NCBI RefSeq assembly: GCF_947077765.1
Contig: NZ_CAMTTF010000006.1
Location: forward strand, 62,001 to 126,000
Source: Salinibacter grassmerensis
GTDB taxonomy: Bacteria; Bacteroidota; Rhodothermia; Rhodothermales; Salinibacteraceae
Direction: 5' to 3'
DNA length: 64,000 nucleotides
Part shown: positions 47,400 through 55,165 of the stretch, one piece after another
How positions within the stretch are numbered: position 1 is the first letter of the stretch
Layout: each line of letters opens with the position of its first letter
Position numbers and translations under genes: made by a program
The notes under the pieces: model-generated
What the model was told of the DNA's origin: nothing
Databases searched by the model: none
The model's input: the letters and a program-made list of their open reading frames with translations, nothing else

Positions 47400-48665
47400 C
47401 CATGTCTGATCGGCTCGTGTCTGGGGCCTACTTCCTTCAGGGCCTGCCTCTACCGCTTGTCTTTCCGCTAAAAAAAACTTGCCGCTGCCTATGCCCTCCC
47501 CGGAAAGCCCCGACAGGCAAGACAGCCGACAGGACAACCGACGAGACGACCGGGCGGAAGGAGAGCCCCCGGTGGAGGATGACCCGACGGGAGACGACCC
47601 GGTAGAGGACACCACCGAGGCAATGGTCAGAACGACTCAGTGCCTGAGCTGCGGGCGGCGGTTCGTTGGCGACTACTGCCCGAGTTGCGGCCAGGAAGCT
47701 GGCCCTCCCGATTCGGTCCTCAGGGTGCTCAGCGTCTTCTTCCGCGAGTTGATCGATATCGAGAATGGGTTGTGGCCCACCCTGCGGGCCTTAACCGTTC
47801 GTCCCGGCCCGGCCCTGTCCCGATATCTGAGCGGGGCTCGTCGCCACCTCATGCACCCCGGGCGCTATCTCCTCGCTTCCATCGTCGTGGCTTTCGCTAC
47901 AGAGCAGGCGCTCGTGTGGCTTGGAGTGCAGGAGGCTTACGGCAGGCAGTTTTCCGTGACCTCCTCTGGAGAAACGGCGGGAGAAACGGTAGGAGAGGGC
48001 GCATCGCTGTTGGTTGCAGCGGCAGGGCGTATCTTCGGATCTCAGGCTTACCTCATCGGGAGCGGCCTGCTGCCTACCGGTCTTTTTGCCCTCGCGGCCT
48101 GGCGGCTGTTTCGAGACCGGTTTACGTGGGGAGCGCAGGCCGTATCCTTCTCGGCGTTTTTGGTGGCCCACGCGACGTTTTTGGAAACCGCCGCTACGCT
48201 GCTCTGCGCGCCAGCTGCCGAGTTGAGCGCCCGCCCGGAGGGAGGGCTTCCCCTCAAGGTTTCGCTGCTTATCACCGCCGTCTACTTCACGGTAGCCACC
48301 GCCAGGGCGTTTGGCGGGGGATGGAAGGGCGCGGCTAAGGGGCTTTTCGCGCTCGGCTGGGCGGCCTTCGAGCAGGGGCTTGCCGTGGTGATCGCTGTGT
48401 ACGCCAGCTGGTTTCTGTACGCCCGTCTCGTGGGAGAGCTGCCCCCACCAGGGGCCTTCAGCTATTCTGGAGGCGGCTTGTCGTTTTCGCTAGGGCTTCC
48501 TTCTCTGATTGGCGCCTGCCTGATTCCGTTTGTTCTCCACGCGGGAGTGGAAGCGTACTACCGCCTGCGGTAGCCTGCCCACGCTGGCGTAGCCGCCGAA
48601 CGGCGTTCGACCCGCAGAGAGTGCGGCCTGCGAAGGCATCGGGGTTCGCCACGAGCGGATCATCG
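47400..48665 (+). repeat. Left arm of a 1.26-kb diverged inverted duplication
   Basis: Pairs with 51768-53030 in inverted orientation. Similarity starts in the leader before the DUF3667 start codon and runs about 90 bp past the stop, including the shared block GCGGTAGCCTGCCCACGC after the coding region. Confidence 0.75.
47491..48573 (+). CDS. DUF3667 family zinc-ribbon membrane protein (copy 1)
   Basis: 360 aa from the ATG at 47491; a TTG at 47479 also lies in frame, but the second copy starts at the matching ATG. A polar, Gln/Asp/Arg-rich front (about 1-45) precedes the zinc ribbon CLSCGRRFVGDYCPSCGQ (about 50-67), a conserved block (FFRELIDIENGLWPTLRALT and RYLSGARRHLMHPGRYLL) and about five membrane helices. 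The family is common in Bacteroidota and has no known function. The inverted copy lies at 51843-52934. Confidence 0.8.
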   Translation: MPSPESPDRQDSRQDNRRDDRAEGEPPVEDDPTGDDPVEDTTEAMVRTTQCLSCGRRFVGDYCPSCGQEAGPPDSVLRVLSVFFRELIDIENGLWPTLRALTVRPGPALSRYLSGARRHLMHPGRYLLASIVVAFATEQALVWLGVQEAYGRQFSVTSSGETAGETVGEGASLLVAAAGRIFGSQAYLIGSGLLPTGLFALAAWRLFRDRFTWGAQAVSFSAFLVAHATFLETAATLLCAPAAELSARPEGGLPLKVSLLITAVYFTVATARAFGGGWKGAAKGLFALGWAAFEQGLAVVIAVYASWFLYARLVGELPPPGAFSYSGGGLSFSLGLPSLIGACLIPFVLHAGVEAYYRLR

Positions 48666-48897
48666 GCTGTTGCATCCGCCCGTGCGCTTCACGCAGAGCC
48701 GCGCAGCCGAAAAGGATCGCCTCTCCTCAACGTGCCGGGCGCGATCGTCCCAAGCGGCCAGATGCCTGGCCCTGGTACTCGCCTCCCGAGGACGTGGCCT
48801 CAAGGATTCGACAACACAGCCGCCCCCCCTAAATTCGGTCCGAATCTGTGCCTTCCTGGCTCTCCGCGCGTTTGCTCTCTACGAGTTTTGAGGATCT
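48574..48897. other. Gap between convergent genes
   Basis: Its first 90 bp belong to the inverted duplication; nothing is seen in the rest. Confidence 0.4.
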
Positions 48898-49143
48898 CTA
48901 CGCGTTTTGAGGGTCAATTCCCACGACGTTTGCGGCAAACAGCTGCATTTTCCCGCAGTCCTCGCAGGTTGCAACGACCGACGGGATGCCGGCCCCCATC
49001 TGGGTATTTCCATCCTCAAGCATTTGAGGCATGACAAGATGATCCTCAATTCTTATGTCTCCGCCGCAGGCGGTGCACCCGCCTTGGACATGCTTTTGGA
49101 GATAGTCGACAACGTCTTGCTTTTGGTCTTGATCTAAAGCCAT
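48898..49143 (-). CDS. Small zinc-ribbon-like protein
   Basis: 81 aa, ATG start. Two Cys pairs, GCTACGGD (Cys-x2-Cys near 23-26) and TCEDCGK (Cys-x2-Cys near 60-63), frame a middle with MPQMLEDGNTQMGAGIPSV, so a treble-clef or ribbon zinc fold is likely. The first 20 residues form a helix (QDQKQDVVDYLQKHV). I recognise no named family. It may bind nucleic acid or protein. Confidence 0.7.
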   Translation of the reverse strand: MALDQDQKQDVVDYLQKHVQGGCTACGGDIRIEDHLVMPQMLEDGNTQMGAGIPSVVATCEDCGKMQLFAANVVGIDPQNA

Positions 49144-49809
49144 GGCGGGGACGCTTTTTGCTAGAGATATGACTGTCCTCCCATAGGCACAAGAAATCAG
49201 GTGTTTCCGGTTCTCCCACTAGCTTCAAACGCAACATAATGAGGCATACATCCCGTGGGGACGAATAGGCCGATTGTCAACACACGGTTGTCAACACAAC
49301 GGTCTGCAAACACTGCGAAGGCAGGCTGGCGGAAGTGGAAAAAGCCTGACTTGGTTTTTGTTGTGCCCGGCAGTCAAATCTGATGCGCGGCCATCCATTC
49401 GCTGGTGGGGAAGCCCTCCTGTTTGGCGTTGCCGAGGTCGGCCGGCACCTCGCCCTCCCAGATGCGGCGCTTCTTTTCAAGGCGCTTCTGGACGGTCTCT
49501 TCGGCGTCCTGTACGCCGCGCCCTGGCAAGTCCCCTCCGGCGGTGCGGTCTCCTCGCGGAGCTGCTCGGCTGCCTGAGCGCCGCAGAAGGCTTCGATGTC
49601 GTCGGCGCCTGCGCAGGACTTCTCTGCCAGCTCAGCGCGGGTGACACCGCCCGCCTGGCGGGCCTTCTCTGTGGTGTCGTCTCGGTGATGGCAGATAGGA
49701 TCTCGCCCTGCTTGGTCGGCGTAGACGCCCTCGCCAAAAAGACATCCTCGCCGAGAAAACGCCCTCGCTGAGAAAACGCCCTTGCCGAAAAGATGCAAGA
49801 CCAAGCCTG
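49144..49809. other. Gap ending in a minisatellite
   Basis: No gene is supported. The last part carries a 17-bp tandem repeat (separate entry). Confidence 0.4.
49726..49793. repeat. 17-bp tandem repeat, four copies
   Basis: Units begin CGCCCTCGCC and end GAAAA or AAAGA; the four copies differ by a few bases. A 17-bp period does not keep reading frame, so it is unlikely to be a coding repeat. It ends 16 bp before the next start codon. Confidence 0.75.
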
Positions 49810-50322
49810 ATGAACGAGACCGACGTCCAGCGCGCCATTGCCACGGAGGTGATCGGCCGCGGGCACACTCACGTCGTGCCAAACGTCTTCCTGTGGGGTA
49901 GGTCCTGGGAGTCAGATCTGATCTCCCTCACGCCAAGTGGGTACGCCGTCGAGTTCGAGATCAAACGCACGACTGCCGACTTCCGCCGAGACAAAGAGAA
50001 GCCTCGGCACAAGAAACTGGCCCGTGCCCACGACGAGGGCCAGGCCATGTCCACGCATAGAGGCCAGGGCCCGACCCGGTTTTTCTACGTCATCGGCCCG
50101 GGCGTGGACCAAGCCAAAATCGAGGTGCCTGGCTACGCGGCACTCATAACGCCCAGCGGGCAGCTCGGCCAGCGCGAGCCCAACGCCGTGGAGTCCATCA
50201 AGGATAGCCTTGAGGAGCTCAGTCTACCGATGGCGCCGCTCCTGCACAGTGGCAAAATCCAAGAGCAGGCCAAGAGTTACCTCTCTCGGGGCCTCATGCA
50301 CCGGTTCTGGGACAACGGGTAA
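49810..50322 (+). CDS. PD-(D/E)XK-fold nuclease-like protein
   Basis: 170 aa, ATG start. A candidate catalytic set is Glu near residue 6, Asp in SWESDLISLT and Glu-x-Lys in AVEFEIKRT, followed by DFRRDKEKPRHKKL; the E-I/V-K-x-(S/T)-x-x-D-F-x-x-D-x-K run is typical of MmcB/VRR-NUC-like proteins that act on DNA in repair or phage defence. It lacks a partner methylase or helicase nearby. The upstream minisatellite leaves little room for a promoter, so the leader may matter for its expression. Confidence 0.65.
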   Translation: MNETDVQRAIATEVIGRGHTHVVPNVFLWGRSWESDLISLTPSGYAVEFEIKRTTADFRRDKEKPRHKKLARAHDEGQAMSTHRGQGPTRFFYVIGPGVDQAKIEVPGYAALITPSGQLGQREPNAVESIKDSLEELSLPMAPLLHSGKIQEQAKSYLSRGLMHRFWDNG

Positions 50323-51054
50323 CGACCGGCCCTTCCAGACCGGCCTTCTCGGAGCGTCTCCATTTTGCGGCACCTCGCCCCCCACGACCTTGCCCTCGCG
50401 ACCTCGCCCTGACGCACGCGCCTTTTCTTCCAGACAGGCCTGGACGCTCTTCTAAACGACCTGGAAACCCGATGACCCAAGCTTTGGGCGCGGCGGCTCT
50501 ATTCGTGGCGGCTGTTGTGGCGGGCGGGTGTTGGCATGTACGCCCGACCGTTCGATTCCATCTGGCGGCCGGGTGATGTTGCGCTGCTGCGGTGCGCGCA
50601 CAGGCCTCTACTCTCTCCACCTGAACCGACCCGTACCGATGCCCACAGCCGGTACACACCCCCAACCGGCACGCACAAACGCTACGGCGCCCGATCCAAG
50701 TGGGGCGAGAGGTTTGGGCTTAGGGCGGGATCGTCTCTGCCCGCCTGGGAGACATGGCCAGGGCCTTCAACGCCACGCCCGGGGACGTCTCAGGCGCGGT
50801 CGAAGAGGAAGGGATTATCCCGGTTCTGGACACGGCGGAAAAAAGCAGGGAAAAAACTTCGGCCGCCCTGCGGCCCCACAGCCCCGTTCTCTGGCCTTCA
50901 CGCTGGGGGACTCTGAGGCACTGGCAGAAGCAGGCAAGTGCCGAGAGTGAAATTAGGCTGTCATAGGTGGCCTACACAGGTGGCCCAAGCGCGGCTGGAG
51001 GCTGGTGATCTATTGGAAACCGATGATCTACTCGCGGCGCGCCCCGACCGCCAT
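50323..51054. other. Gap with no supported gene
   Basis: A short frame at 50754-50966 begins MARAFNATPGDVSGAVEEEG, weakly like an HTH, but I do not accept it. The stretch 50370-50450 has loose CTCGCC-type repeats. Confidence 0.35.
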
Positions 51055-51657
51055 TCAGAGAAGAATCTGCCTGGCTACTCGCCACCCGACCAAGCCGATG
51101 GGCACCGCCGCGGCTCCCCAGTGCGCCCAGCGCCGGTCTGTAAAAATAGGGATGGCTATAGTCGCGGCAAGTGCTCCTACCGGCAGTGCCGATGCCAGGC
51201 GGCCCGAAATACTGTTTCCTTCGATGGTAGCTTGGTTCACCACTCCCACTACTGTCAAGAACCCGATTAGAAGACCGAAAAACCACCGTCTGTGCTCCGG
51301 GGAGAAATAGAAAGCTTCCAGGTCCACGCCTTTTCCTGAACCAGCAGGAGACCCCTCCCAATCGGGGTCCGGGAGCGCAAACGCGCAGCAGAGATACAGG
51401 ATGAAGAAAAGCAGCAGGTACGTCAGGAACGTTGGTCCAGCCGCGTCTGCGCTGCTCGCGCCCACCAGAACACCGAACCCATTCCACCAGACGAGAAGGG
51501 TCATGAAGAACACGAACACTGACCAAGCGAGCGGGAGACCATCCCACTTCACGTCGAGGCCGGGGCGGATCAGTTCCCGGAAGCTCCGGGCCAGATCCGT
51601 CAGGCCGAGGCCAACGATGATCGAGACGAGGGCGACGAGATACTCAAGCTGGCTCAT
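51055..51657 (-). CDS. Multi-pass membrane protein of unknown function
   Basis: 200 aa from the ATG at 51657 (MSQLEYLVALVSIIVGLGLT). Six hydrophobic segments are visible, with aromatic-rich helices (WSVFVFFMTLLVWWNGFGVL; LTYLLLFFILYLCCAFALP) and a polar loop (PDPDWEGSPAGSGKGVDLE). Similar short proteins occur in many bacteria as unnamed membrane proteins. It lies between the arms of the inverted duplication, same strand as DUF3667 copy 2. Confidence 0.65.
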   Translation of the reverse strand: MSQLEYLVALVSIIVGLGLTDLARSFRELIRPGLDVKWDGLPLAWSVFVFFMTLLVWWNGFGVLVGASSADAAGPTFLTYLLLFFILYLCCAFALPDPDWEGSPAGSGKGVDLEAFYFSPEHRRWFFGLLIGFLTVVGVVNQATIEGNSISGRLASALPVGALAATIAIPIFTDRRWAHWGAAAVPIGLVGWRVARQILL

Positions 51658-51842
51658 CGGGCCGAGAGGCACTAGCGAGAAAGGAGCTGAAGCGCCCGGC
51701 GAGAGGATGCTCGACAGGACACCGACGGGGAACGCACTTCCGCTGGCTTTCGATGATCCAAGCTCCCGATGATCCACCCGCGATGAACCTCGGTGCCTTC
51801 GCAGGTCAAGCGCCGCTCGGCAGCTACGCCGGCGTGGGCAGG

Positions 51843-52934
51843 CTACCGCAGGCGGTAATACGCCTCCACTCCCGCATGCAGGAGAAGAGGCACCGAAAAG
51901 ATCCCAGCAAAGATAAGCAAAATCCAGCGCGGGACTCCTTCGGGGCTGGAGATGTGGTATGCGCCGGGGTAGGCGGTCAGAAGCCAGTAAGCAGTGCCTG
52001 CGGTAACAACCATCACAATCGCAGCGAACTCTGCCCACGCCCAGGCCCCGCTAGGCGCTCCTTTCGCTGCGGGCTTCCAGCCCGGCCCAAAACACCGCCA
52101 GCAGGCAATTCCGATATATCCGGTCACAAGCGCGACGGCAGCCCCGAAGGGAAGCTCAGCGGAGGGGAGACCTGAGAGGGATCCCGTCCACGCAAGAGCC
52201 AGACCCGTTCCTTCCGCCAGGAAAAGCGTATGACCTGTCAGAAAACTTCCGACTGCCAGCGCCCCGGCCCCTCCATTGGAGCGGTCTCGAAAGAAAGTCC
52301 AGAGGCCAGCCGCGAGAGGCACGGCGATGAGCAGAAACGGGAGGAAAGGGACCTGTTCTACCGCAGAGCCGAAATACGCCACGGATGCGTCGAACGCATT
52401 CCTCTTCCCATCGGCTGCCCGCATGTAGGGATCAACCACTGGGGGTGGCAGAGCGCCGACCCATCGGCTAAGCTGATCGGCTCCAACAGTTACGACGACT
52501 GCGGCAAGCAGATAACGCCCCGGGCTCACCAGTTCCTTCCGGACGCCGCTCAGGTATTTGTGGAGGGTTTTTCCTGGGCAAAGGCTCAGCCCGATGAACG
52601 TCGGCCAGAAGCCATTCTCCACGTCGACCAGCTCCCGCAGGAAGCCCCCGGCCACGCCGGTGACCGTGACGGACAGGCCCGCCTCCTGGCCGCAACTTGG
52701 GCAGTAGTCCCCGACGAACCGCCGCCCGCAGTTCGGGCACTCAGTCGCACGGACCACTGCCTCAGAGGTAGACTCTTTGGAGGTAGATCCCTCAGAGACA
52801 GATCCCTCAGAGACAGATTCTTCAGAGCTGGCCGCCTGGGAAGCGACCTCCGTCGAGGGCTCTCCTTCCGCCCGGTCGTCTTGCCGGTTGCCCTGTCGGT
52901 CGTCTTGCCTGTCGGGACTTTCCGGTGAGGACAT
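51843..52934 (-). CDS. DUF3667 family zinc-ribbon membrane protein (copy 2)
   Basis: 363 aa. Zinc ribbon CPNCGRRFVGDYCPSCGQ is nearly identical to copy 1, as is the front (SPESPDRQ ... RAEGEP). Between them is a Ser/Glu repeat (SVSEGSVSEGSTSKESTSE), five 15-bp units at 52752-52826 that copy 1 lacks. The membrane part keeps FLRELVDVENGFWP and KYLSGVRKELVSPGRYLLAA but has diverged elsewhere. Function unknown. Confidence 0.8.
   Translation of the reverse strand: MSSPESPDRQDDRQGNRQDDRAEGEPSTEVASQAASSEESVSEGSVSEGSTSKESTSEAVVRATECPNCGRRFVGDYCPSCGQEAGLSVTVTGVAGGFLRELVDVENGFWPTFIGLSLCPGKTLHKYLSGVRKELVSPGRYLLAAVVVTVGADQLSRWVGALPPPVVDPYMRAADGKRNAFDASVAYFGSAVEQVPFLPFLLIAVPLAAGLWTFFRDRSNGGAGALAVGSFLTGHTLFLAEGTGLALAWTGSLSGLPSAELPFGAAVALVTGYIGIACWRCFGPGWKPAAKGAPSGAWAWAEFAAIVMVVTAGTAYWLLTAYPGAYHISSPEGVPRWILLIFAGIFSVPLLLHAGVEAYYRLR
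52752..52826 (-). repeat. 15-bp tandem repeat A (in DUF3667 copy 2)
   Basis: Five units of 15 bp, for example TCTGAGGGATCTGTC on the minus strand. Same period and related unit as repeats C, D, E and F to the right. Confidence 0.8.
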
Positions 52935-53024
52935 CGGCAGCGGCGGGTTTCTTGGCCGGGAGGCAAGCCCTGAAGAGGCAATTCCTGAAAGAGGTAGGCC
53001 CTAGACACGGGCCGAGCAGGCATA

Positions 53025-53051
53025 GGAAAGGCCCGCCGGGTAGAAGGCGAG
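53025..53051 (-). terminator. Hairpin in the leader of the second DUF3667 gene
   Basis: On the minus strand CTCGCC, a 7-8-nt loop, GGCGGG, then CCTTTCC and an ATG. It matches the hairpins at 47374 and 53791 in sequence and position. Confidence 0.5.
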
Positions 53052-53103
53052 TGGTTTTCTTCAACTACCCTTTCTGGTGAAGGGGCTGTAACCTTGCCAC
53101 CAG

Positions 53104-53259
53104 TTACAGCCCGCCGGGAAGGGATTCGCAGGCTTCCCCGTCGCCGTTTCCATCGAGGCCGTGCGGGTCTCCTGGTTGGCGGGCCTCGAAGAACCGCTGT
53201 GCTTCTGGCTGCGTGTCGAAGTCCGAACAGTCCCGCTCTTTTTTGTCGGCTGTGGGAAG
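53104..53259 (-). pseudogene. Excalibur calcium-binding domain relic
   Basis: The frame reads DCSDFDTQPEAQRFFEARQP then GDPHGLDGNGDGEACESLPG, an Excalibur domain with its D-x-D-x-D-G-x-x-C-E motif, to TAA at 53104. Upstream the frame meets TAG at 53260-53262 with no start between, and coding-like sequence (LLVLHNGE) precedes the stop. The N-terminal secretion part is lost. Confidence 0.65.
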
Positions 53260-53378
53260 CTATTCCCCGTTGTGGAGTACAAGAAGGCCAGCCTGACTCG
53301 AACCGCCCTCGGGCGTTGCTCAGAAAAGCGTCAGGCGTCCTCCAAACTCCCGCGCGCGGCGCGGGGAGGTCTACTGCA

Positions 53379-53621
53379 ATGAAAAGGCACAAGAAGCTCT
53401 ACACAAGTCTTTTCCGTAAAACCCACCGGCGTCGCCCCAATGGGCGGCTCCAGTACCTTCGGGAGCGCCGGAAGACCCGCGCAAAAAAAGTCAAGCGTGC
53501 CCTTGACAAGGCGAGACTTCGCTCCTCGGAGGAGGGCTCCAGCAATCTGAGACAGAAGAACGATCTGAGACAGAAGAACGATCTGAGACAGAAGAAAAGG
53601 GCTCGGGGAGGTGGCGACTAG
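53379..53621 (+). CDS. Small very basic protein
   Basis: 80 aa, ATG preceded by GGGGAGG at good spacing. Rich in Arg/Lys (KRHKKLYTSLFRKTHRRR; RERRKTRAKKVKRALDKAR) with a C-terminal 18-bp repeat encoding DLRQKN three times, then a GGG-Asp end. It may bind nucleic acid. No family is recognised. A strong terminator follows, supporting transcription. Confidence 0.5.
   Translation: MKRHKKLYTSLFRKTHRRRPNGRLQYLRERRKTRAKKVKRALDKARLRSSEEGSSNLRQKNDLRQKNDLRQKKRARGGGD
53543..53596 (+). repeat. 18-bp tandem repeat, three copies
   Basis: Units CGATCTGAGACAGAAGAA, the first with one change, in frame in the small basic protein gene. Confidence 0.85.
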
Positions 53622-53661
53622 GCGTAGAACGACTAGGCATGTAGAAGGCCTGCTCCAATAG

Positions 53662-53690
53662 AAGGCCCGCTCCAATTTGGGGCGGGCCTT
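53662..53690 (+). terminator. Rho-independent terminator
   Basis: A 12-bp stem (AAGGCCCGCTCC with GGGGCGGGCCTT, one G.T pair), loop AATTT, then TTTGTTT. It ends the small basic gene; a partial copy of its left arm precedes it. Confidence 0.8.
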
Positions 53691-53790
53691 TTGTTTGCTG
53701 CAAGGTTACAGCCCCTTCACTAAAAAGGGTTGACGACCCGGGGAGCAATTTTGTTACTATGTACAATCAGTTAGCAGTCGAAAAAAAGAC

Positions 53791-53817
53791 GCTCGCCACC
53801 CGGCGGGCTTTTGTTTT
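53791..53817 (+). terminator. Hairpin with T-run in the leader of the HTH gene
   Basis: GCTCGCC, loop ACCC, GGCGGGC, then TTTTGTTTT. It is 38 bp before the HTH start codon and follows GAAAAAAAGA, an arrangement shared with the DUF3667 leaders. Confidence 0.65.
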
Positions 53818-53826
53818 ATCCCTGCC

Positions 53827-53843
53827 GTTGTCCTTAGGACAAC
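53827..53843. promoter_or_regulatory. Palindromic operator candidate of the HTH gene
   Basis: GTTGTCCT-T-AGGACAAC is a perfect 8-bp inverted repeat with a 1-bp centre, 11 bp before the start of the HTH gene. Its position overlaps the expected ribosome-access region, fitting autorepression. Confidence 0.6.
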
Positions 53844-53854
53844 AAAAAATAAGG

Positions 53855-54100
53855 ATGGAGCACCGGGAGCTCTTTTCCAAAGCACAGGAAGCGTTTCAGA
53901 GCGGGCCTGAGTCCCAGAGTGATGTAGCCAAAGCCCTCGACGTGAACCGCTCCTCCGTCTCGCGCGCGCTCCGCAACGCCGGGCTGAAGCACGCGGCCAT
54001 GCAGGCTCGAATCTTGTCTCTTCTGGAGAACGTGCGCGTGCAGCGGCGTTCGACCTACGAAGGGGACGAGGTGCGGCACGAGTGGATCATCTCGCCTTAA
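53855..54100 (+). CDS. Small helix-turn-helix DNA-binding protein
   Basis: 81 aa from the ATG at 53855, preceded by ATAAGG. The HTH is SQSDVAKALDVNRSSVSRAL (about residues 19-38), as in Fis-like and resolvase-type helices. The C-terminal half (ARILSLLENVRVQRRSTYEG) has a basic helix and strand. It probably binds the palindrome just upstream or the long inverted repeat just downstream. Confidence 0.7.
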   Translation: MEHRELFSKAQEAFQSGPESQSDVAKALDVNRSSVSRALRNAGLKHAAMQARILSLLENVRVQRRSTYEGDEVRHEWIISP

Positions 54101-54105
54101 GGCCA

Positions 54106-54176
54106 TGTGAGCGCATGTTCATTACAACAACCGATAAACGTCACTTATCGCTTCTTATAATGAACGTACGCTCACA
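54106..54176. repeat. Long imperfect hairpin (32-bp arms)
   Basis: Arms 54106-54137 and 54145-54176 match as inverted repeats at 27 of 32 positions around a 7-bp centre (ACGTCAC). Outer part GTGAGCG and inner part TTCATTA are conserved. It starts 6 bp after the HTH gene stop and lacks a T-run, so a protein site, recombination site or stable RNA is more likely than a plain terminator. Confidence 0.75.
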
Positions 54177-54992
54177 CTTGTCCCCCGGACCTCGGCGGTT
54201 CTCTGCCTCCTGCAGAAGCCCCCTGAACTGTGGGCTTGAACTGGAGCCTCCTGTCCGGCAAGACAGGCTCCTTGTCGGGACCTACCTCGGAGGATGCTAC
54301 ACGGACCACCCTCTGGGAAGCGCAGGCTACTTGCCCAACTTGTTGGGAAGTTGGTGAGAACAGAAACGGATCTCAGCGCTCACCATACCGGAACGGATCC
54401 CGGCGCTCACCATCCCGGGGGATTGTCGACCTGCCTGTTGCTCAGGGATACTTCTTGACCAGCGCGTGTCTTGAGGGCAGCATGCTCTTGAGGTCGGTAT
54501 TCCCGGGCTCATGCCTCAGGTCAGCTGCCTCAGGTCAACAGAAAAGACGACCTCACGGCCGATGAGATGCCATCCTGGACACCGCCATGAGATGGATACC
54601 ATCACAGGAGTGGGCCCACTGTACCATCGGGCAGGCGAGCGTGAACGAACAGGAAGCCTGAAAGCTGCTGCGCATAGCCAGCGAGCGGAAGCCTCATTTG
54701 GGAAAGGGTCCAGCGTGACGCGTACATTCGCACACCAGGACGCGTACATCAGGAAGTGGAGAGCTGCAGCATTCATCTCCCTAACGCGGCCCGTACTGTA
54801 GCACCGAGCATTCAGACTGACCCGTCTTAAGGTCCTCGGTAATCGCCTCGGAGGGCACTCCGTAGCTTACTTTCGCTGTCGCTCGCTGGTCTCTCTCACC
54901 GAGTCCCCCACGAATTCTACAATTGAGGGCGCGAAGCACTTCTGCCCGCAGGAACATGGCAGCTCCACGTCCCAACATTATGGCAGCCCGCC

Positions 54993-55072
54993 GTCCCGGC
55001 GTGTTGCCGTCCCAGCACACAACGGTCCCAACACGCTGCGGTCCCAACACACTGCGGTCCCAACGTACCTGC
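54993..55072. repeat. 16-bp tandem repeat, about five copies
   Basis: Units such as GTCCCAACACGCTGCG are repeated from 54993, best preserved from 55009 to 55056. A 16-bp period does not keep reading frame. Confidence 0.75.
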
Positions 55073-55165
55073 GTCCTAAACACTGACAAGCAGGATAGCA
55101 TTGGCAACGGGATCGCCCTCGCCGGCTCTCCCCTCACTGGCTTCCGCCATCCAAACCCACAGGCA

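Larger units (their letters stand above)
51768..53030 (-). repeat. Right arm of the inverted duplication
   Basis: Inverted match to 47400-48665. The arms include the whole DUF3667 gene, its out-of-frame leader ORF, and a trailing block ending GGATCATCGG in both. Confidence 0.75.
53064..53733. repeat. Segment bounded by inverted repeats
   Basis: A perfect 19-bp inverted repeat (TGAAGGGGCTGTAACCTTG at 53078-53096 and its complement at 53701-53719), extending imperfectly to about 30 bp, encloses the Excalibur relic and a small basic gene. Inside the left arm lies a perfect 10-bp-stem hairpin (53083-53112). Confidence 0.7.

Noticed and set aside
53270-53330. GGTTCGAGTC string resembling a tRNA T-arm on the minus strand
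   Set aside because: No pairing stems on either side.
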